Below the pieces are notes generated by a model. That model was not told the DNA's origin. It did no database searches and saw nothing but the letters and a program-made list of their open reading frames with translations. Made by a program: the position numbers and the translations under genes. From NCBI GenBank assembly GCA_025351985.1, contig JANXUW010000700.1, positions 1 to 6,025 on the forward strand: a stretch of DNA of 6,025 nt. Reading direction: 5' to 3'. This DNA is from Pseudolysobacter sp. (GTDB lineage: Bacteria; Pseudomonadota; Gammaproteobacteria; Xanthomonadales; Rhodanobacteraceae). Of this stretch, positions 1 to 6,025 are shown one piece after another; position 1 is the stretch's first letter, and each line of letters begins with the position of its first letter.

Positions 1-518
1 AATTCGTAACGCACGATCGGATCTAGGGCACTCAAGGGTTCATCGAGCAGCAGCGCCGGCGGATTGAGCATCAACGCGCGCATCAGCGCGACACGCTGGC
101 GCTGGCCACCGGAAAGTTCGAGCGGATAACGCGACAATCCATCGCGCGGAAAATGGGTGAGCGCGGCGAGGTTTTCGATGCGTTCCTCGATGCGCGCGTG
201 CGACCAGCCGACATGCCGCGGCAGCAGCGCAAGATTGTCCTGCGCGCTGAGATGCGGGAACAACCCGCCATCCTGGATGACGTAGCCGATGCCGCGGCGC
301 AGAGCGAGCAGATCGAGGTTTTGTAGTGGCACGCCGTCTATGCGCACGACACCGCTGTCCGCGTTTTCCAGGCCGAGCAACAACCGCAGCACCGTGGATT
401 TCCCCGAGCCACTGCTGCCGATCAGCGCACTGATCGAACCGCGCGGAAATTCCAGCGTCACGTCATCGAGCGCGAGCGCAGTACCATAGCGTTTGCTGAC
501 ATGGTCGAGCTGGAACAT
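1..518 (-). CDS. ABC transporter ATP-binding protein, osmoprotectant (OpuCA-like) type, partial at C-terminus
   Basis: This is the nucleotide-binding subunit of an ABC importer, acting on the cytoplasmic face of the inner membrane and hydrolysing ATP to drive uptake. The 172 visible residues contain, in order, Walker A (GSSGSGKST, residues 34-42), the Q-loop ([14 protein letters not shown]82), the signature [14 protein letters not shown] (from 135), Walker B (ALLLDEP, D159/E160) and the D-loop SALD (163-166). All are intact. The LRRxIGYVIQxxGLFPH pattern around the Q-loop is characteristic of the quaternary-amine/osmoprotectant branch (OpuCA, ProV-like), so glycine betaine, choline or a related compound is the likely substrate; this is a family inference. 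The H-loop and any CBS domains lie beyond the window. The start is ATG at 516-518, with a weak GGGAA 7 nt upstream; residues 1-11 ([11 protein letters not shown]) are a normal ABC N-terminus. Permease and binding-protein genes would be expected further left. A 162-bp gap with a hairpin separates it from the same-strand propeller gene, so a separate transcript is likely. Confidence 0.93.
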   Translation of the reverse strand, partial: MFQLDHVSKRYGTALALDDVTLEFPRGSISALIGSSGSGKSTVLRLLLGLENADSGVVRIDGVPLQNLDLLALRRGIGYVIQDGGLFPHLSAQDNLALLPRHVGWSHARIEERIENLAALTHFPRDGLSRYPLELSGGQRQRVALMRALMLNPPALLLDEPLSALDPIVRYE

Positions 519-641
519 GCGCGGATTCCCGGCGAGGCAACGGCCAAGATACCACCGCGTGGTTCAGCGCTGCGTACCACCTTTGCTTGCGCACGAAGGG
601 CGCGCGCGATTCGTTGCGATCAAACTTCGCGGGCGACTTTT

Positions 642-662
642 TGCGGAGGTGATTTCTCCGCA
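642..662 (-). terminator. Perfect 7-bp hairpin downstream of the propeller gene
   Basis: TGCGGAG (642-648) and CTCCGCA (656-662) form a perfect 7-bp stem with a 7-nt loop, 18 nt past the propeller gene's stop codon. In the minus-strand transcript it is followed by an A-run, not a U-run, so it is not a canonical intrinsic terminator. It may be a 3'-end stabilising hairpin, part of a factor-dependent terminator, or structure in the leader of the ABC gene. Apart from it, I see nothing convincing in the 162-bp gap 519-680; no good promoter for the ABC gene was recognised. Confidence 0.4.
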
Positions 663-680
663 GGATTTGTACTGCCCGCG

Positions 681-3600
681 TTATGGCACTTCAAAGCCGC
701 TCGCGAAAATCCGGTCAGTATCGATCACGATCGAAAAATTCTGAGCCGCCCCGCTGCCCACGCCGTTGCTCGCCAGCACGCTGCCGGTGTAGGTGCCGGC
801 CAGGGTTGGTTTGCCACTGAGCAATCCTGTTGGCGTCAGTATCAATCCGGGTGGAAGTGTACCGTTGCCGAGCGCAAAGCTCGGCGCCGGCGAGCCACTC
901 GCGCTGTAGCTGAAAGAATAGGCCACGCTGAAATGACCTGCGGGCGGCGCGGCGCTGGTGATGCTCGGTACTTGCGTAATCGTGATACTGAAATTCTGCG
1001 ATGCGTCGCTGCCGACACCGTTGCTCGCTTTGATAGTGCCGCTGTAGATTCCCGGTGTTGTCGGTGTGCCGCTCAGAGCGCCTGCACTCGATAACAACAA
1101 ACCCGGCGGCAACGTGCCCGATTGCAGGCTGAAACCCGGCGCCGGATATCCGTTCGCAGCACACGCAAATGAATACGCCGTGGCGACCGTGCCGCCCGGC
1201 GGGGCGCTGGTCGTAATCAGCGGCGCCTGTCCGATCATGAGCACGATCGCCTGCGTTGCATCCACGCCCACGCCGTTGTCGATCGAAACAGTAAAGCTGA
1301 AATTTCCGGGTGTCGTGGGTGTGCCGCCAATATGACCCGAACCGCTCAAGGTCAGCCCCGGCGGCAAGCTGCCGCCGAGCAAGACGAAGGTCGGCGCGGG
1401 TGTGCCGAGCACTTGATAATCGAATGTGTACGGCGTGCTGATCACGCCATTCGGCGGCGTGTTGATGAAGCCCGGCGCTTGCGTGACATGGATGCTGAAG
1501 CCTTGCGATGGATCCGGCAGCGCGCCGTTGCTGGTCGTGACCGTGCCGGTAAACAGTCCGGCGAGTGTCGGCGCGCCGCTGATGGTTCCGTTCGGCGAAA
1601 GGGTCAGCCCCGGCGGCAGGCTGCCCGCGGTCACCGCATAAAACAACGGTGCGATGCTGTTGCCGCTGTAGCTGAAAGCATAGCTATTGCCGACCACGCC
1701 ATCGCCCGGTGTGACGCTGTTGAGCGTGGCTGGCGCGATCACGGTAAATGCGTAGGCCGCCATGTCACCGATCAGCGGATTGCTCGGTGCGTCGCGCGTG
1801 GCGGCCAGCGAGCCATCCACCGCAAACACGTACAAGGTGTGCGTGCCGGCACTCAGCGCGGAAAAATTGCCGGCGAAACTGCCGTCGCCATTCGCGCCCG
1901 CGACGAGCCACGGCCCGAGCAGATTATCGAGCTGGTAATACACGCCGGTGGCTGGTAGCGCGTAGGGCGAATACGCGCTGCTCGGCGAGAACGAAAAATT
2001 CTGCGTGGCGGCGCTGGCGTGAAAACGCAGGCCCGGATTGCTCTGCAACGGAATGCTGTCGTGCCGCACCTGTTGCGAAATCGTGCTGATGTAGTCGTTG
2101 GCGCTGTTGCTGACGTAGGCGCGATGCGTCACCGAATTCACCACCAGCGCATACGGGCTGGTGCCGACGATATGGGTGGCTTGTTTGAGCGTCTGGCCAT
2201 CGATCACGGCCACGGTGTTTTCGAGAAAACTCGCGACGAAAATCTGGTTGGTCGTCGGGTCGACCGCCACCGCATTCGGCAGCGTAGCGGTCGTGACCAG
2301 CGCCACCACGCTGTTGTTGCCGCTATCGATCACGCTGAGCCGGCTCGGCGCCGACGCTGGACTATTCGTGACGTAAACGCGCTTGGTGTTGGCGTTCACT
2401 GCCAATGCGCGTGGAAAACCGCCCAGCGCGATGGTCGCTACCACCGCATTGCCGGCGATCACGCTGAGGTTATTGCTGTCTCGATTGGCCACGTAAACGC
2501 GATTGGTCAGCGCATCGATGGCCAGGGCGAACGGTGAAGTGCCGACCAGCACGGTCGCATCGATCATGCCGCTGGCCCCGTCGATGATGCTGACACTGCC
2601 TTGCGTAGTATTCGCGACGTAGATTTTTCCGTTGCCCGGATTGACTGCCACTGCCTGCGGTCCGCTACCGACCGCGATCGTGCCGACCGTGCCCGCCGCG
2701 CGATCGATCACGCTGACGGTATTGTCGGCCGAGTTGGCAACATAGGCGCGATGCGTGACCGCATTTGCCGCAACAGCGAGCGGCATGCTGCCGACCGCGA
2801 CAGTCTGCACGCTGTTGTCGAGATTGATGATGCTGACGCTGTTGCTCAGGCGATTCACCACATAGACCTCGCCGTTCACGACATCGGTGGCAAGCGCCAC
2901 GGGATCGCTGCCGACCGGGATGGTCGCCTTGCTTTGCGACGTGTCGGCGATCACCGTGACCGAGTTCGACGCGCGATTCGCGATGTACACGGCATTCACG
3001 GTCTGATTGACCGCCAGCGCCTGCGGCGAATTGCCGGTGTAGAGGTAATAACTTTCGTTGTCGAACGTCGAATAGGTTTCGTCGATCACGGTCATGGTGT
3101 ACGTGCCGGTGTTGGCGGCGTAGATGCGGCCCGTGATCGGGTTCAGCGCGACTGCCTGCGGATAATAGCCGTTGTTCGAAACCGCGCCGGACGGCACGCT
3201 CTGCATCGAATTGTTGTTCGCCGGATCGAGTATCACCACGGCATGTGTGCTGGCGCTGCCGAAATACACCTTGCCGGTGCTCGGATTGACGACCGGCGCA
3301 GACGGCGAGCCGGGCACGGGCAGCATAGTGACGGCATTCGTCGCACCATCAATCATCATGAGTTTGTCGGAGTTGTAGCACGAGATATAAATCTTGTTGC
3401 GCACGCTATCGATCGCAAAATCGATCAGTCCGAGCGCGCCATCCAGATTGAATGTCGCCAGCGTTGTGCCATCGACGACGGTAATGAATGCATCGCCGAG
3501 GTTCGCGACATAAATCATGTTGGTGGCCGGATTCACGGCGATGCCGAAGGGGTGATAACCGACATCGACGTAAGCGCTGATACTGTTGCTGGCCGCGTCG

Positions 3601-4196
3601 ATCACGACAATGCTGCTCGCATCGCTCAGCGTGGCGTAGATTTTTTGCGTCAGCGGATTCACCGCGATCGCCCGCACCGTCGTTGCGATCGTGACGCTGC
3701 CGATCACGCTGTTGTTGCTGCCATCGATCGTGCTGATGACGCCGGTATCGTGGTTGCCAAAGTAGATGCGATTGGTGGTGGCATCGACCGCCACGCACGA
3801 GAATCCCGTGCCGAGCGCGATGTGGATCACGCTGTTGTCGTTGCCATTCACGACCACGAGATCGGCCATTGTTGCGACATAGATCTTGTTGGTGGTGGGA
3901 TTCAGCGCGATGCCCACCAGCTGCGCACCGAGCTGGATGTTGGTTACATTGTTCGTCGCATCCACCACCATCAGCGTGGGTGACGTGGTCGAGCCGCTAT
4001 ACAGCATTCCGCTGATCGGATTGACCGCCATGATGCTCGGGCTGCCAGGCACGCCGATGTCGAAAGAGATCGTCGCAAACGATACGACCGGCAGCAGCAA
4101 AAACAGCAGCAGAAACTTTTGCGCGAGGCGCGGCGCAATCATTCGTGCCGATCGGCTGCGCAGGAAAAGCAAGGTGATGGAAATTGGGGAATTCAT
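681..4196 (-). CDS. Exported giant protein: YVTN beta-propeller repeats plus four He_PIG Ig domains
   Basis: This 1171-residue protein is predicted to be exported to the periplasm, cell surface or medium; the function is unknown and adhesion or scaffolding is only a guess. Residues 19-41 form a signal peptide (R22, K26, a Leu-rich core, likely cleavage after SFA41). Residues 54-721 hold sixteen ~40-residue YVTN-type repeats, each with a pattern like AVNPxTxxIYVAN...VxVID...I.VG..P. Residues 722-821 form a linker domain of beta-strand character with no family I can name. Residues 822-1159 hold four ~85-residue He_PIG-type Ig domains, each with the hallmark LPPGL. The last 12 residues (DRIFASGFEVP at the end) form a short tail. 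No catalytic motif is visible. The ATG at 4194-4196 has GGAAG 8 nt upstream (4205-4209), favouring it over the internal ATG at 4140-4142 (M19), which lacks a good ribosome binding site although it would give a more typical 23-residue signal peptide. It is transcribed divergently from the ECF sigma factor gene, which is a plausible regulator. Confidence 0.93.
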   Translation of the reverse strand: MNSPISITLLFLRSRSARMIAPRLAQKFLLLFLLLPVVSFATISFDIGVPGSPSIMAVNPISGMLYSGSTTSPTLMVVDATNNVTNIQLGAQLVGIALNPTTNKIYVATMADLVVVNGNDNSVIHIALGTGFSCVAVDATTNRIYFGNHDTGVISTIDGSNNSVIGSVTIATTVRAIAVNPLTQKIYATLSDASSIVVIDAASNSISAYVDVGYHPFGIAVNPATNMIYVANLGDAFITVVDGTTLATFNLDGALGLIDFAIDSVRNKIYISCYNSDKLMMIDGATNAVTMLPVPGSPSAPVVNPSTGKVYFGSASTHAVVILDPANNNSMQSVPSGAVSNNGYYPQAVALNPITGRIYAANTGTYTMTVIDETYSTFDNESYYLYTGNSPQALAVNQTVNAVYIANRASNSVTVIADTSQSKATIPVGSDPVALATDVVNGEVYVVNRLSNSVSIINLDNSVQTVAVGSMPLAVAANAVTHRAYVANSADNTVSVIDRAAGTVGTIAVGSGPQAVAVNPGNGKIYVANTTQGSVSIIDGASGMIDATVLVGTSPFALAIDALTNRVYVANRDSNNLSVIAGNAVVATIALGGFPRALAVNANTKRVYVTNSPASAPSRLSVIDSGNNSVVALVTTATLPNAVAVDPTTNQIFVASFLENTVAVIDGQTLKQATHIVGTSPYALVVNSVTHRAYVSNSANDYISTISQQVRHDSIPLQSNPGLRFHASAATQNFSFSPSSAYSPYALPATGVYYQLDNLLGPWLVAGANGDGSFAGNFSALSAGTHTLYVFAVDGSLAATRDAPSNPLIGDMAAYAFTVIAPATLNSVTPGDGVVGNSYAFSYSGNSIAPLFYAVTAGSLPPGLTLSPNGTISGAPTLAGLFTGTVTTSNGALPDPSQGFSIHVTQAPGFINTPPNGVISTPYTFDYQVLGTPAPTFVLLGGSLPPGLTLSGSGHIGGTPTTPGNFSFTVSIDNGVGVDATQAIVLMIGQAPLITTSAPPGGTVATAYSFACAANGYPAPGFSLQSGTLPPGLLLSSAGALSGTPTTPGIYSGTIKASNGVGSDASQNFSITITQVPSITSAAPPAGHFSVAYSFSYSASGSPAPSFALGNGTLPPGLILTPTGLLSGKPTLAGTYTGSVLASNGVGSGAAQNFSIVIDTDRIFASGFEVP
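720..1733 (-). repeat. Four tandem He_PIG-type Ig-domain repeats (protein-level)
   Basis: Within the exported protein, residues 822-906, 907-990, 991-1075 and 1076-1159 are four units of 84-85 residues. Each carries the order P-A-P-x-F / LPPGL-x-L / SGTPT-x-xG / SNGVG, with modest changes. Units 3 and 4 are the most alike (ASNGVGSDASQNFSI versus ASNGVGSGAAQNFSI), which suggests the youngest duplication is at the C-terminal end. The regular unit length with no insertions fits beads-on-a-string Ig folds that extend the propellers away from, or anchor them to, a surface. This family (PF05345) is common in bacterial and archaeal surface proteins. Confidence 0.85.
2034..4037 (-). repeat. Sixteen YVTN-type beta-propeller repeats (protein-level)
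   Basis: I parse residues 54-721 into sixteen units starting at residues 54, 94, 133, 175, 217, 258, 299, 347, 392, 433, 473, 514, 556, 596, 641 and 682. Most are 39-42 residues; units 7, 8 and 14 are 48, 45 and 45 because of loop insertions. The core is AVNPxTxKIYVANxxxNSVSVIDxxxxxxxxxIxVGxxP. Units 9-13 are closest to the consensus (YVAN, SVSVI) and units 1-8 are more diverged. Sixteen blades are too many for one ordinary 6-8 bladed propeller, so two stacked propellers are the natural reading; the longest insertions in units 7 and 8 fall near the midpoint where the two would join. The fold assignment follows from the repeat family; the two-propeller split is inference. Confidence 0.88.
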
Positions 4197-4204
4197 GATC
4201 GCAG

Positions 4205-4209
4205 CTTCC
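4205..4209 (-). promoter_or_regulatory. Shine-Dalgarno site deciding the propeller gene start
   Basis: GGAAG on the minus strand lies 8 nt before the ATG at 4194-4196. It supports the longer start (residue 1) over the internal ATG 18 codons later, which has no recognisable purine-rich site. Confidence 0.55.
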
Positions 4210-4217
4210 GTATCGAT

Positions 4218-4245
4218 TGATCACCCAAGCGCAAAACGGTGACCA
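4218..4245 (+). promoter_or_regulatory. Interrupted inverted repeat in the divergent intergenic region, candidate operator
   Basis: TGATCACC (4218-4225) and GGTGACCA (4238-4245) pair at 7 of 8 positions as inverted arms around a 12-bp spacer. The half-sites are centred 20 bp apart, about two helical turns, as expected for a dimeric regulator bound to one face of the DNA. The repeat sits between the divergent propeller and sigma factor genes, 22 bp from the propeller start codon and about 60 bp from the likely sigma start. Elsewhere in this region, TATGAT (4274-4279) is the only decent -10-like hexamer toward the sigma gene and has no convincing -35; a T7 run occupies 4257-4263. The DNA symmetry is seen directly; the operator role is inference. 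Confidence 0.35.
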
Positions 4246-4306
4246 ACTCCCTCATGTTTTTTTACGCGACATGTATGATTCGTCCAGCACGATCGAGCGA
4301 CAGTCC

Positions 4307-4864
4307 ATGAGCGAAGGCGACCACAACATCACCCAGGCCATCGCCGCATGGCGCGCTGGCGATGGCAATGCCGCGGCCGCGCTCAGTGTCGAGATCTACG
4401 CGATGCTGAAAGACATGGCGCGCCTGCGTCTGCATGGCGAGCGCGGCCAAACCCTGGATGCCACCGTGCTGGTGCACGAAGCGGTGGTGCGGCTGATCGG
4501 CGGCAGTACCGATTTCCGTTCGCGTGCGCATTTTCGCGCGCTCGCCGCGTTGCAGATGCGCGCCGTGCTGGTCGATCACGCGCGCCGCCGCCAGGCCGAC
4601 AAACGCAATGGCGGCGTCGGGCCGCTGTCGTTGTATCTGGCCGAGCAGGTGGCGGTCAACGGCGATAGCGAATTGATCGATCTGGATACCGCGCTGCATG
4701 CACTCGCCGCCGCGGATCGCCGCACCGCCAACGCGTTGGAGCTGACTTATTTCGGCGGCATGAGCGCCGAGGAAGTAGCCGCCGCGCTGGATATTTCGGT
4801 CGCTACCGTCGAGCGCGATCTTGCGTTCGGCCGCGCGTGGCTGCGGCGTCGGCTCGCAAGCTGA
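4307..4864 (+). CDS. ECF-type RNA polymerase sigma factor (TIGR02999/PF07638 type)
   Basis: This is a 185-residue alternative sigma factor that would direct RNA polymerase to a specific promoter set. It matches the family from end to end: the N-terminus ITQAIAAWRAGDGNA (residues 8-22), LDATVLVHEAVVRLIGG (50-66) and RSRAHFRALAALQMRAVLVDHARRR (71-95) form the sigma-2 region, and residues 125-182 form sigma-4. Within sigma-4, YFGGMSAEEVAAALDISVATVERDLAFGRAWL is the helix-turn-helix. The 185-residue length is normal for this family. ATG at 4307 is chosen because family members begin a few residues before the ITQ..AWRAGD segment. In-frame alternatives are ATG at 4271, with no ribosome binding site, and TTG at 4217, both of which add residues unlike the family; even the 4307 start has only a weak purine stretch (GAGCGA). 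In this family, sigma genes often accompany Ser/Thr kinases, but none is visible nearby and no anti-sigma gene is seen. It is divergent from the propeller gene and convergent with the hydrolase gene. Confidence 0.92.
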   Translation: MSEGDHNITQAIAAWRAGDGNAAAALSVEIYAMLKDMARLRLHGERGQTLDATVLVHEAVVRLIGGSTDFRSRAHFRALAALQMRAVLVDHARRRQADKRNGGVGPLSLYLAEQVAVNGDSELIDLDTALHALAAADRRTANALELTYFGGMSAEEVAAALDISVATVERDLAFGRAWLRRRLAS

Positions 4865-4901
4865 AAGCAGTCGTTGGCGATTTTTTTTATCGCAGCAATG
4901 C

Positions 4902-4928
4902 GCAGCGCAACGGCATGTGCGCCGCTGC
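4902..4928. terminator. Possible hairpin between convergent genes
   Basis: The 67-bp gap 4865-4931 separates the convergent sigma and hydrolase genes. GCA plus GCGCA (4902-4909) can pair with TGCGC (4918-4922) and TGC (4926-4928), giving an 8-bp stem with a 3-nt bulge and an 8-nt loop. No U-run follows on either strand. Closer to the sigma gene, a T8 run (4881-4888) sits in a weak 5-bp stem GCGAT/ATCGC (4877-4881 and 4889-4893). The location suits a bidirectional terminator, but neither structure is canonical. Confidence 0.25.
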
Positions 4929-4931
4929 CAT

Positions 4932-6025
4932 TCATCCGCTGAATATGCGCCGGGAAAATTTCGCTATACATACAATGCTCGCGCCGAGAAACGCCAGCAG
5001 CGCGAGAAATTTTGTCGTCGAAGCCAATCCGGTCAAGACCGAGCAACCGACGGAAAACAGCGGATGGACGTGGGCAAAATCGGTTGTGCTCAGCGCCGTG
5101 AGAAGATTTTCGCCGACTTCGGATAGCGGCAAGAACAGTCCGCCATACAGAAAAAATTTACCGAGCGTGGCGCCGATCGCACCGTTGCGCTGAGCGAGTC
5201 GTTGCAGCACAAACGCAAGCGCGGGCAGCAGGCTGGCGTAAAAAGCGATGGCCAGCGTGTCGTCGCACAAGAGCTTGCCGACACTCGCGCCGGAGGTCGA
5301 ATGCCACGCCGAAACCACGTCGCCGAGATGTCCGCTCCAGCCGTCGAAAAATTGTGCGCGCGCCAATCGGAATTGATTTTCGTAATCGCGTGAAAAAGCC
5401 CAGAGCGTTGCGCCGCCGGAAATCAGCAGCCATAGCCAGAACCAGGCAGCGATGCGGTCACGCGGCGGATACGCCACCGATGCAGGAGCAACCAGCGGCA
5501 GCGCACGCGTCAACGGAATGCCGTGGCTGTCGAAAATGCCGGTCGCAGTAAATTCGGTGCTGCAGTCGGCGCACACTTGCGGGCGATATTTCGTCTGCGC
5601 ATTTTGCATGCGTTCGACCACCGATTCATGCAGACACATCCGCGCCGGATAACTGCGCTGGAACGTGCCGACGGCAGTCCACACCGGTGCCTGCGCGACT
5701 TCATCGTGCAGCGTATCCAGCGCATTGATGCGATGCGTATCCAGCTCGGTGAAGTCGAGCAGCAGGCCGTGCGCATTCGCTTCGCGCAGCATCCAGTGCA
5801 GCGCTGCGTTGGCGAGTCCCGACTGCGCGTAGCCGCCGCCGACGTCGGAATGCACGCCGGCAAACCAGACCTGCTTGGCGCTGTGACCTGCGGGCAACTC
5901 ATCCGGAATTTTGTACAGACGCGGACGATATGGCCAGCGCAGTTCGTCGAGCGCAAGCGCGTGGCGCACGTGGCGGAAAATCGGCCGCACATCCGGCGAG
6001 CTGGTGATGTGCGTGCCGAGCGCGA
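4932..6025 (-). CDS. DUF2235 / Tle1-like alpha/beta hydrolase with C-terminal membrane segments, partial at N-terminus
   Basis: The 363 visible residues are the C-terminal part of a DUF2235 (PF09994) protein, the fold of the type VI secretion phospholipase effector family Tle1. Counting from the window edge, diagnostic pieces are VRHALALDELRWPYRPRLY (19-37), QVWFAGVHSDVGGGY (51-65), LANAALHWML (70-79) and LHESVVERM (131-139). The segment with HSDVGGG is strongly conserved in the family and probably supplies an active-site acidic residue (D60 here). The serine nucleophile motif (usually G-x-S-x-G type) would lie upstream, outside the window. After a CADC pair (C151, C154) come four hydrophobic stretches at about 191-210, 254-275, 285-309 and 322-353, predicted membrane segments, and a basic end (KFSRRIFSG). 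This suggests a membrane-anchored hydrolase, not a free effector. The frame stays open to the right edge; the GTG at 5988-5990 is an internal Val, not the start. Lipid substrate and secretion link are family inference only; no T6SS gene is visible. Confidence 0.85.
   Translation of the reverse strand, partial: ALGTHITSSPDVRPIFRHVRHALALDELRWPYRPRLYKIPDELPAGHSAKQVWFAGVHSDVGGGYAQSGLANAALHWMLREANAHGLLLDFTELDTHRINALDTLHDEVAQAPVWTAVGTFQRSYPARMCLHESVVERMQNAQTKYRPQVCADCSTEFTATGIFDSHGIPLTRALPLVAPASVAYPPRDRIAAWFWLWLLISGGATLWAFSRDYENQFRLARAQFFDGWSGHLGDVVSAWHSTSGASVGKLLCDDTLAIAFYASLLPALAFVLQRLAQRNGAIGATLGKFFLYGGLFLPLSEVGENLLTALSTTDFAHVHPLFSVGCSVLTGLASTTKFLALLAFLGASIVCIAKFSRRIFSG

Noticed and set aside
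83..489. Short frames at 83-271 (minus) and 289-489 (plus)
   Set aside because: They overlap the ABC ATPase, whose Walker A, Q-loop, signature and Walker B motifs are all intact in a third reading frame.
2601..3983. 460-residue plus-strand open frame opposite the propeller gene, with similar frames at 501-1094, 1332-1958 and 2019-2537
   Set aside because: All four are in exact codon-on-codon antisense phase with the minus-strand gene, so their stops would require TTA, CTA or TCA in that gene, codons it avoids. The translations are rich in Arg, His and Asp with a periodicity that mirrors the YVTN repeats, and show no recognisable domain.
4274..4279. TATGAT as a sigma-70 -10 box for the sigma factor gene
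   Set aside because: No acceptable -35 lies 16-18 bp upstream and there is no exact extended -10; it is mentioned only as a weak candidate.
4217..4306. Longer sigma factor start at TTG 4217 or ATG 4271
   Set aside because: The extra residues do not resemble the family N-terminus and neither start has a ribosome binding site; ATG 4307 gives the expected family length.
4262..4699. 145-residue minus-strand frame opposite the sigma factor
   Set aside because: It is the antisense of a clear sigma factor, with no domain and no start signal.
4877..4893. T8 run in a GCGAT/ATCGC hairpin after the sigma gene as an intrinsic terminator
   Set aside because: The T-run lies in the loop, not after a GC-rich stem, so it lacks intrinsic terminator geometry.
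5510..5992. 160-residue minus-strand frame starting with ATG at 5990-5992, overlapping the hydrolase
   Set aside because: It is an out-of-frame shadow, Arg/Cys-rich with no family features, whereas the other frame has diagnostic DUF2235 motifs.

Overview
The window looks like chromosomal DNA from a GC-rich gammaproteobacterium, most likely in the Xanthomonadales (Rhodanobacteraceae or Lysobacteraceae type). This assignment is inference. It rests on GC-rich codon use and on the C-terminal tail (IFASGFE) of the large exported protein, a tail I recall from many secreted proteins of that order. No RNA gene, insertion sequence, CRISPR array or origin is visible.

Layout, left to right. (1) Positions 1-518, minus strand: the N-terminal 172 residues of an ABC transporter ATPase of the osmoprotectant/quaternary-amine (OpuCA-like) type, running off the left edge. 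(2) A 162-bp gap (519-680) with a perfect 7-bp hairpin just past the stop codon of the next gene. (3) Positions 681-4196, minus strand: a 1171-residue exported protein with a signal peptide, sixteen ~40-residue YVTN-type beta-propeller repeats, a ~100-residue linker domain, four tandem He_PIG-type Ig domains and the short tail. (4) A ~110-bp divergent intergenic region holding a near-perfect interrupted inverted repeat. (5) Positions 4307-4864, plus strand: a 185-residue ECF sigma factor of the TIGR02999/PF07638 type. (6) A short convergent gap. (7) Positions 4932-6025, minus strand: the C-terminal 363 residues of a DUF2235 (Tle1-like) alpha/beta hydrolase with about four C-terminal membrane segments, running off the right edge.

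The genes do not form one obvious pathway. The most suggestive link is the sigma factor divergent from the giant propeller/Ig protein, with the inverted repeat between them; this could be a dedicated sigma factor controlling a surface or secreted protein. The ABC ATPase probably belongs to a transport operon continuing to the left, and the hydrolase to a locus continuing to the right. Nearly every other open frame is a shadow. In particular, four long plus-strand frames lie exactly codon-on-codon antisense to the propeller gene and are explained by its avoidance of TTA, CTA and TCA codons. I do not see a clearly new multi-gene system; the best leads are the architecture and tail of the propeller protein and its coupling to the sigma factor.
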